NCBI GenBank assembly: GCA_013694825.1 | Contig: JACDBR010000087.1 | Location: forward strand, 1-13,966 | Source of the DNA: Solirubrobacterales bacterium | GTDB lineage: Bacteria > Actinomycetota > Thermoleophilia > Solirubrobacterales > 70-9 | Direction: 5' to 3' | DNA: 13,966 nt | In this document: piece by piece, positions 10,173 to 13,966 of the stretch | Position numbering within the stretch: the first letter of the stretch is position 1 | Layout of the letters: each line of letters begins with the position of its first letter | The notes under the pieces: model-generated | Database searches by the model: none | What the model saw: only the letters and a program-made list of their open reading frames with translations | Told to the model about the DNA's origin: nothing | Position numbers and translations under genes: made by a program

Positions 10173-10253
10173 CTCCAGAGAAAGGAGGTGGTCCTACTGA
10201 ATTGCATGCTTGACGGGACTCTGGAGGTGTTCGGCCGCTAGTTGGCCGTCCCG
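10173..10253 (+). ncRNA. Candidate structured RNA or leader element
   Basis: CTCCAGAG (10173-10180) can pair with CTCTGGAG (10219-10226), closing a loop that contains the 16S-complementary element. Alternatively CGGGAC (10214-10219) can pair with GTCCCG (10248-10253), enclosing a GGCC/GGCC stem at 10233-10236 and 10244-10247. The two pairings share base 10219 and crowd each other, so they look mutually exclusive, as in an attenuator or switch. A tiny frame beginning with CTG at 10197 (or ATG at 10206) ends at TAG 10239-10241 and encodes 14 (or 11) residues. No recognisable RNA family is seen and expression is unproven. The strand is chosen from the polarity of the Shine-Dalgarno-like element. 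Confidence 0.3.
10179..10194 (+). promoter_or_regulatory. Extended anti-16S (super Shine-Dalgarno) element
   Basis: The 16 bases AGAAAGGAGGTGGTCC can pair with the usual actinobacterial 16S rRNA 3' end (GGATCACCTCCTTTCT) at all 16 positions, one of them a G-U wobble. Ordinary ribosome sites pair over 4-7 bases. The only start nearby at a normal spacing is CTG at 10197, opening a 14-codon frame. No substantial plus-strand gene follows. Confidence 0.6.
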
Positions 10254-10403
10254 GGAGCGACGCGGGCGACCGCGCTCGAGACCGGAACAACGTGCGGGCC
10301 GCTTGGCGTAGAACCAGCCGGGCACCGGCGGGACGAGGAGGTCGGATTTTGTCCCAACCGACCAGCCCAATGCTCGACCCGCATACCAAACGCACCGTTT
10401 CGC

Positions 10404-10429
10404 GAGCGGCCGCCTCCGGGCGGCCGCTC
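10404..10429. terminator. Perfect 11-bp GC hairpin, likely bidirectional terminator
   Basis: GAGCGGCCGCC (10404-10414) and GGCGGCCGCTC (10419-10429) are exact reverse complements around the tetraloop TCCG. There is no U-tract on either strand, though a short TTT lies at 10398-10400. Such bare strong hairpins are common between converging genes in high-GC actinobacteria. It lies 149 bp past the end of the HNH gene and could also mark the end of a short plus-strand RNA starting near 10170. Confidence 0.5.
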
Positions 10430-10577
10430 TGCGTCTCCGTCCCCGCGGGCCTCGGGGGTGAATGCATCGTCGGCAGACGGCCCACCCAACCATGGGGCCC
10501 TGGTGCTCGGCATCCATGCCTCGCAAGTCTGCCGCCGCAGCACCCACCCCCGAGCCGGAAGCAGGCGAGTCCGGCCC

Positions 10578-11180
10578 TCAGGCGGCCAGGCGTTCAAGCG
10601 GGAGGTAGGGCTCCCAGGCGTCGGGCACGCGCGGGCTGGCGATGCGGATGAAGACGGTGGGACCGGGGGGGCACGGGGCGCTCTTGGGGTGCATCGCGAT
10701 CTCCCGCGGGAGGCGGTTGCCCTTCCTGCGGTTGCAGGGCGCGCAGGAGGCGACGATGTTGTCCCAACGCGAGCCGCCGCCGCGGCTGCGCGGGATCACG
10801 TGGTCGACGGTGAGTCCGCTGCCCTGCGTGCCGCAGTACTGGCAGGTGTAGGAGTCACGGGCAAGCACCGCCTTGCGGGTGATCTTGCGCCGATGCACGT
10901 CGCGCGGGATCCGTACGTAGCGCATCAGCCTGATCACGCAAGGCCGCTCGAGCACGAGGTGCTCGGCGTGAAGCGCGCCGGCGCCGCGCTCGAGAAGCTC
11001 GGCGCGTTGCTTGAGCAGCAGCACCGTGGCGCGGCGCACGCTGCAGACGTTGATCGGCTCGTAGCTGGCGTTCAGGACCAGGACCCGGCCTCTGGCGCCC
11101 GTCGGGACGAGCCTTGGGGCGAGCGTGACGGCCTCCGGCGCGGGCCCCGCGGCACCAGAGAGAGCTACCTCAGAGTCCAT
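10578..11180 (-). CDS. HNH endonuclease-fold protein
   Basis: The 200-residue product belongs to a widespread HNH family found in actinobacteria and cyanobacteria whose members share a VLVLNASYEPINV-like N-terminal block (residues 33-45 here). The HNH core is complete: Cys113-x2-Cys116, D126-H127 in TVDHVIP followed by RSRGG, W139-D140-N141, Cys146-x2-Cys149 and N150. That is a zinc-stabilised beta-beta-alpha-metal nuclease fold with the catalytic His in place. The biological role of this family is not established; DNA nicking or cleavage is inferred from the fold. The start is uncertain. I used ATG at 11180; GTG at 11192 is the alternative, and neither has a good Shine-Dalgarno sequence. It lies 86 bp after pheA on the same strand and may be the last gene of that unit. 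Confidence 0.85.
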   Translation of the reverse strand: MDSEVALSGAAGPAPEAVTLAPRLVPTGARGRVLVLNASYEPINVCSVRRATVLLLKQRAELLERGAGALHAEHLVLERPCVIRLMRYVRIPRDVHRRKITRKAVLARDSYTCQYCGTQGSGLTVDHVIPRSRGGGSRWDNIVASCAPCNRRKGNRLPREIAMHPKSAPCPPGPTVFIRIASPRVPDAWEPYLPLERLAA

Positions 11181-11266
11181 CTGGAGGCTCACTACCGCCG
11201 AATCATGCCAGAACAACCGCCTGTCCCCGCGCGCTCGATACGACTCGTAACCACGTCCGCGCGAGC

Positions 11267-12130
11267 TCAGGGCAGCCCGACGCCGCCAACGGGGTAGCTG
11301 CCAAGCACGCGCACCGAGTCGGCCTTCGAGCGCAGGGCGTGGATCGATTCGTCGACGCCCGGCTGACCGGCGGCTCCGTCCAGGTCGACGAAGAACATGT
11401 ACCTGCCGAGCCCGGCGCGGCGCGGGCGTGACTCGATCCGGGTCAGGTTGACGCCGCGGCTGGAGAACTCCACGAGCGCGTCGACCAGCGCCCCAGGGTG
11501 GTCCTCGCCGAGCTCGGAAAAGATCAGTGTGGTCCGCCAAAGCCCGCCCGCCCGCCGCGGCGTGCCCTGCGTCGCGATCCAGACGAAGCGTGTGAGGTTC
11601 GTCGAGTCGTCCTCGACGCCCTCGGCCAGGACCGTGGCGCCGTAGATCTCAGCCGCCGAGGCCGCCCCTAGCGCCGCCCGCCCGTCACTCTCGTCTCCAC
11701 GGAGGCTTCGGACGGCCTCGGCGGTGCTCGAAGCCGGGACGACTCGGGCGTCGGGAAGCTTGGCGCGCAGGAAACGAGCGCATTGAGCCGCCGCCTGGGG
11801 GTGGGAGGCCACCTCCCCGATCGCCTCCAGGGCGATCTCGTCCCGAGCGATCAGGCTGAGCGAGATCGGGTGGTCGTACTCGCCGATGATCGCTATCCCC
11901 TCGACGTCGAAGGCGAGCGCGTCAAGGGTCGGGCGGACCGAGCCCTCGGTCGAGTTCTCGAACGGCACGAGGGCCAGCGTCGACTCTCCGCACCGCACCG
12001 CTCTGAGCGCATCCAGGATCGAGCTCTCCGGCGCGGGCTCGAAGCCGGCGCCGGCGGCGGCGGTCCGCAGGGCGTCGTCGCTGAAGGTCCCCGGAGGCCC
12101 GAGGAAGGAGATCCGCGGCCGTCGGCTCAC
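11267..12130 (-). CDS. pheA: Prephenate dehydratase
   Basis: This enzyme converts prephenate to phenylpyruvate, the committed step of phenylalanine synthesis, in the cytoplasm. The 287-residue product is the monofunctional type with no chorismate mutase domain. The catalytic domain starts at SFLGPPGTFSDDAL (8-21), has LVPFENSTEGSV at 54-65, and contains the essential TRF motif at 180-182. A C-terminal ACT domain follows, with HPGAL at 211-215 and IESRP at 232-236, the phenylalanine-binding and feedback-inhibition site, so allosteric control by Phe is expected. The start is GTG at 12130, whose bases GTGA overlap the stop of the upstream membrane-protein gene by 4 bp, indicating translational coupling. 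The HNH gene follows 86 bp downstream. Confidence 0.96.
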   Translation of the reverse strand: MSRRPRISFLGPPGTFSDDALRTAAAGAGFEPAPESSILDALRAVRCGESTLALVPFENSTEGSVRPTLDALAFDVEGIAIIGEYDHPISLSLIARDEIALEAIGEVASHPQAAAQCARFLRAKLPDARVVPASSTAEAVRSLRGDESDGRAALGAASAAEIYGATVLAEGVEDDSTNLTRFVWIATQGTPRRAGGLWRTTLIFSELGEDHPGALVDALVEFSSRGVNLTRIESRPRRAGLGRYMFFVDLDGAAGQPGVDESIHALRSKADSVRVLGSYPVGGVGLP

Positions 12131-13194
12131 TCGAAGACGATCGGGAAGCTGAGCTCGTTGTTGTCCTCGACCTCCTCACCCTCGACCGGGACGGCCATAA
12201 CGGTCAGCGTCAGCTCCTCCCCGGTCGCCGGCTCGGCCGAGAGCGGAATCTCCACGTCGAGCGTCTCGCCCGCCTCGATGCTTGCGATCGTCGCCTCGCC
12301 CTCGCTCGTCCCCGAAGCGCCGCTCAGCTCGTAGGTGACGCCGACCTCCTGCTCGGTCGAGTCGCCCTGGTTTTGGACCTGGGCGACGATCGTCTCGCCG
12401 CCCTCGAGCGGGATCGTGTTGAGGCCGTCGCCCGACAGCGCGCTGCCGCTCGGGTTGATGCTGACCTGGAGCAGGCCGAGCCCGTGCAGACCGCCTCCCG
12501 CCGCCGTCTCGCCGCCGATCCCGCTCAGGAGCGATGCCAGGCCCGCGGCGTCGAGGTACTGCTCGACCGAGTCGGGCGGCAGGAACTCGCTCTGCGGCAG
12601 GTCGCCCGCCAGGCCCTGTTCCTCGAGCACGGCCAGGATCTCGCCGCGAGCACGCTCGTAGAGCACGTCGCTGGCCAGCAGCGTCTCCATGTCGCTAACC
12701 AGCGCCTCCAGCGCCTCGTCGCGGTTCTCGCTGCCGACCGCGTCGGCGATTCGCTCGGCGATGTCGGCCAGGGCGTCGCGGCGCAGCGTGAACGCCTGCT
12801 CGAGCACGAGTTGGGCGTCGGCGAGCTCGTCGGGCGGGTCGAGCGCCTCGACCCGAGTCAACTCGTTCTCGGCGGTCCCGCGGTCGGAGGCGACCTGCGG
12901 CTTGAGGCTGACTTCGTCGAGATCCGGCGGCGGGTCGGTCAAGCGCTCGAAGAAGCTCTCCGAGAGCTGGTTGGACTCATCGACGATCTCCTCGAGCTCG
13001 CTGACGTAGGTCTCGAAGCCACGCTCTGCGCGGGCATCGAGGCAGGAATTGACCCCGACGGCGAGCAGCACCACGATCACGACGCCGACGCCGAGCGCAA
13101 GCAGCCGGCGGAGCAGGATCTGGCGCTGGTGATCGCCCGAGGGCCTGCGGCCTGCGGCGCCCTGGCCGTCGTCTCGATCGTCGAGGTACTGCAA
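12127..13194 (-). CDS. One-pass membrane protein with CARDB-like domain
   Basis: I do not recognise a named family for the whole 355-residue product. The layout reads as a charged cytoplasmic N-terminus of about 30 residues, one transmembrane helix at about 31-49 (LLALGVGVVIVVLLAVGV) with Cys51 just after it, and an acidic, mostly helical extracellular region at about 55-225 with possible coiled coil. A Gly-rich linker follows near 227-240. A C-terminal beta-rich domain at about 258-355 resembles CARDB, with the QVQNQGDSTEQEV strand pair and a closing EDNNEL motif. CARDB domains are extracellular and adhesion-like. The start is TTG at 13194, with AGGGG a few bases upstream; no in-frame ATG fits better. 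It overlaps pheA by 4 bp and diverges from a Ser/Thr kinase gene 110 bp away. A cell-surface or sensing role is possible but unproven. Confidence 0.8.
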   Translation of the reverse strand: MQYLDDRDDGQGAAGRRPSGDHQRQILLRRLLALGVGVVIVVLLAVGVNSCLDARAERGFETYVSELEEIVDESNQLSESFFERLTDPPPDLDEVSLKPQVASDRGTAENELTRVEALDPPDELADAQLVLEQAFTLRRDALADIAERIADAVGSENRDEALEALVSDMETLLASDVLYERARGEILAVLEEQGLAGDLPQSEFLPPDSVEQYLDAAGLASLLSGIGGETAAGGGLHGLGLLQVSINPSGSALSGDGLNTIPLEGGETIVAQVQNQGDSTEQEVGVTYELSGASGTSEGEATIASIEAGETLDVEIPLSAEPATGEELTLTVMAVPVEGEEVEDNNELSFPIVFE

Positions 13195-13304
13195 GTTTCC
13201 CCTCGCTCGCGGCGGAAAGCCTCTCGGAGCACCCTATTGGGCGCGCGGGTCGCTCAACCGTGTTCGGCAGGAGCCCTCGTGCGCGCGGCGAACCTGGCCG
13301 AGTG

Positions 13305-13966
13305 ATGCCGGCGACCGAGGCGATCGAGCACGACGAGCTCCTGCTCGGCCGCTTCCGGGTCCTCGAGAAGATCGGCTCCGGCGGGATGGGGACCGTCCAC
13401 CGCGCCTTCGATGAGCGCCTGCAGCGCCAGGTTGCCGTCAAGCAGGTGCACGCGGGCGAGCCCGACCGGGTGATGCGCGAAGCGCAGGCCGCAGCACGCC
13501 TCAACCACCCCGGGATCGTCACTCTCTACGAGCTCGGAGAGCGAGACGGTGAGGCGCTGTTGGTGTCCGAGCTCGTCGAGGGCGGCACCCTGGCCGAGCT
13601 CAGCGCGAGCGGAGCGCTTTCTGATCGCGAGATCGCCGAGCTCGGCTCCGGCCTGTGCGACGCGCTCGAGCACGCTCACCGCCGCGGCGTCATCCATCGC
13701 GATCTCAAGCCCTCCAACATCCTCGTCCGCCGTGACGAGGCGCTCGGCCGCCGCGCCAAGCTGCTCGACTTCGGGATCGCGCGAGTCAGCGACACCCGGA
13801 CGCTGACCGAGGACGGGCAGGTCGTGGGCACCCTCGCCTACATGGCCCCCGAGCAGGCCGACGGCCAGGGCGCCGAGCCGGCCTCTGACGTCTACTCGCT
13901 CGCGCTGACTCTGTACGAGTGCTGGGCCGGTCGAAATCCGGTGGCCGCCGATACGCCCGCCGAGAC
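13305..13966 (+). CDS. Ser/Thr protein kinase, PknB-like, 3' end missing
   Basis: This is the N-terminal part of a eukaryotic-type Ser/Thr kinase; 220 residues are visible before the right edge. The catalytic elements are complete and in order: glycine loop GSGGMGTV (24-31), ATP-binding Lys46 in VAVKQV, Glu59 in the C-helix, catalytic loop HRDLKPSN (131-138), metal-binding DFG (155-157) and APE (181-183), then ASDVYSLALTLYE. The activation loop between DFG and APE holds Ser and Thr residues where such kinases autophosphorylate. Whether a transmembrane segment and sensor domain follow cannot be seen. ATG at 13305 starts just before the kinase domain; GTG at 13302 is an adjacent alternative. 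It diverges from the CARDB-like membrane-protein gene, so the two may share regulation. Confidence 0.95.
   Translation, partial: MPATEAIEHDELLLGRFRVLEKIGSGGMGTVHRAFDERLQRQVAVKQVHAGEPDRVMREAQAAARLNHPGIVTLYELGERDGEALLVSELVEGGTLAELSASGALSDREIAELGSGLCDALEHAHRRGVIHRDLKPSNILVRRDEALGRRAKLLDFGIARVSDTRTLTEDGQVVGTLAYMAPEQADGQGAEPASDVYSLALTLYECWAGRNPVAADTPAE

Larger units (their letters stand above)
10090..10577. other. Gene-free stretch with several hairpins
   Basis: These 488 bp separate gyrA from the facing HNH gene. Reading frames of about 117-120 codons cross it, but they resemble no family and their codon choice is unlike the neighbours, so I do not call genes. It holds a short hairpin at 10144-10156, the 16S-complementary element at 10179-10194 with flanking alternative stems, and a stem GGTCGG/CCGACC at 10340-10345 and 10358-10363 with a 12-base AT-rich loop. 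It also holds an 11-bp perfect hairpin at 10404-10429. I see nothing distinctive in 10430-10577. No tRNA, RNase P RNA, tmRNA or SRP RNA signature is visible. Confidence 0.6.

Noticed and set aside
10194..10547. 117-codon minus-strand frame in the gene-free stretch
   Set aside because: Its Arg-rich composition, crossing of the strong hairpin and absence of a ribosome site argue against coding. If similar peptides occur in other genomes, the conserved RNA-like element beneath is the likelier reason.
10090..10577. Known stable RNAs (tRNA, RNase P RNA, tmRNA, SRP RNA) in the long gap
   Set aside because: I looked for their characteristic sequences, such as the tRNA T-loop and the RNase P GAGGAAAGTCC segment, and found none.
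10242..11297. 351-codon plus-strand frame after gyrA
   Set aside because: Most of it is antisense to the HNH gene, whose motifs are unmistakable. The part before 10578 crosses hairpins and matches no family.
12373..13305. 310-codon plus-strand frame opposite the CARDB-like gene
   Set aside because: The minus strand gives a clear transmembrane helix and a beta-domain. The plus frame has no structure and is a mirror of GC bias.

Overview
This window is a replication-origin-type gene cluster from a high-GC bacterium, most likely an actinobacterium outside the classical Actinomycetia. I would guess Thermoleophilia (Solirubrobacterales/Gaiellales-like). That placement is an inference from gene order, high GC, GTG/TTG starts, an M. 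tuberculosis-like GyrA active-site region and an actinobacterial-type HNH protein. It was not tested by any search.

Left part (1-4711): rnpA (running off the left edge) and rpmH read leftward. The replication genes dnaA, dnaN, recF and a short DUF721/DciA gene read rightward with spacings of 20 bp, 5 bp and a 4-bp overlap. This is the common bacterial rpmH/dnaA junction. The dnaA-dnaN gap, a frequent site of oriC in actinobacteria, is far too short to hold an origin, and I find no DnaA-box cluster anywhere in the window.

Middle part (4712-10089): gyrB, after a 185-bp AT-richer leader, and gyrA, after a 174-bp spacer that carries a nested inverted repeat, encode the two DNA gyrase subunits. 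GyrB is 811 residues long and carries an E. coli-like insertion near its C-terminus. GyrA has an unusual QRRGGVG GyrA box.

Right part (10090-13966): a 488-bp gene-free stretch follows gyrA. It holds several hairpins and a 16-base element that can pair along its full length with the 3' end of 16S rRNA, counting one G-U wobble. Facing it is a leftward gene set: a one-pass membrane protein with a CARDB-like domain, pheA (prephenate dehydratase, overlapping it by 4 bp), and an HNH endonuclease-fold protein of unknown role. A Ser/Thr protein kinase is transcribed rightward, divergent from the membrane-protein gene, and is cut by the right edge.

Most of the window is core chromosomal machinery. 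I see no phage, transposon, CRISPR or tRNA. The stretch most likely to hold something undescribed is the structured intergenic region around 10144-10430.
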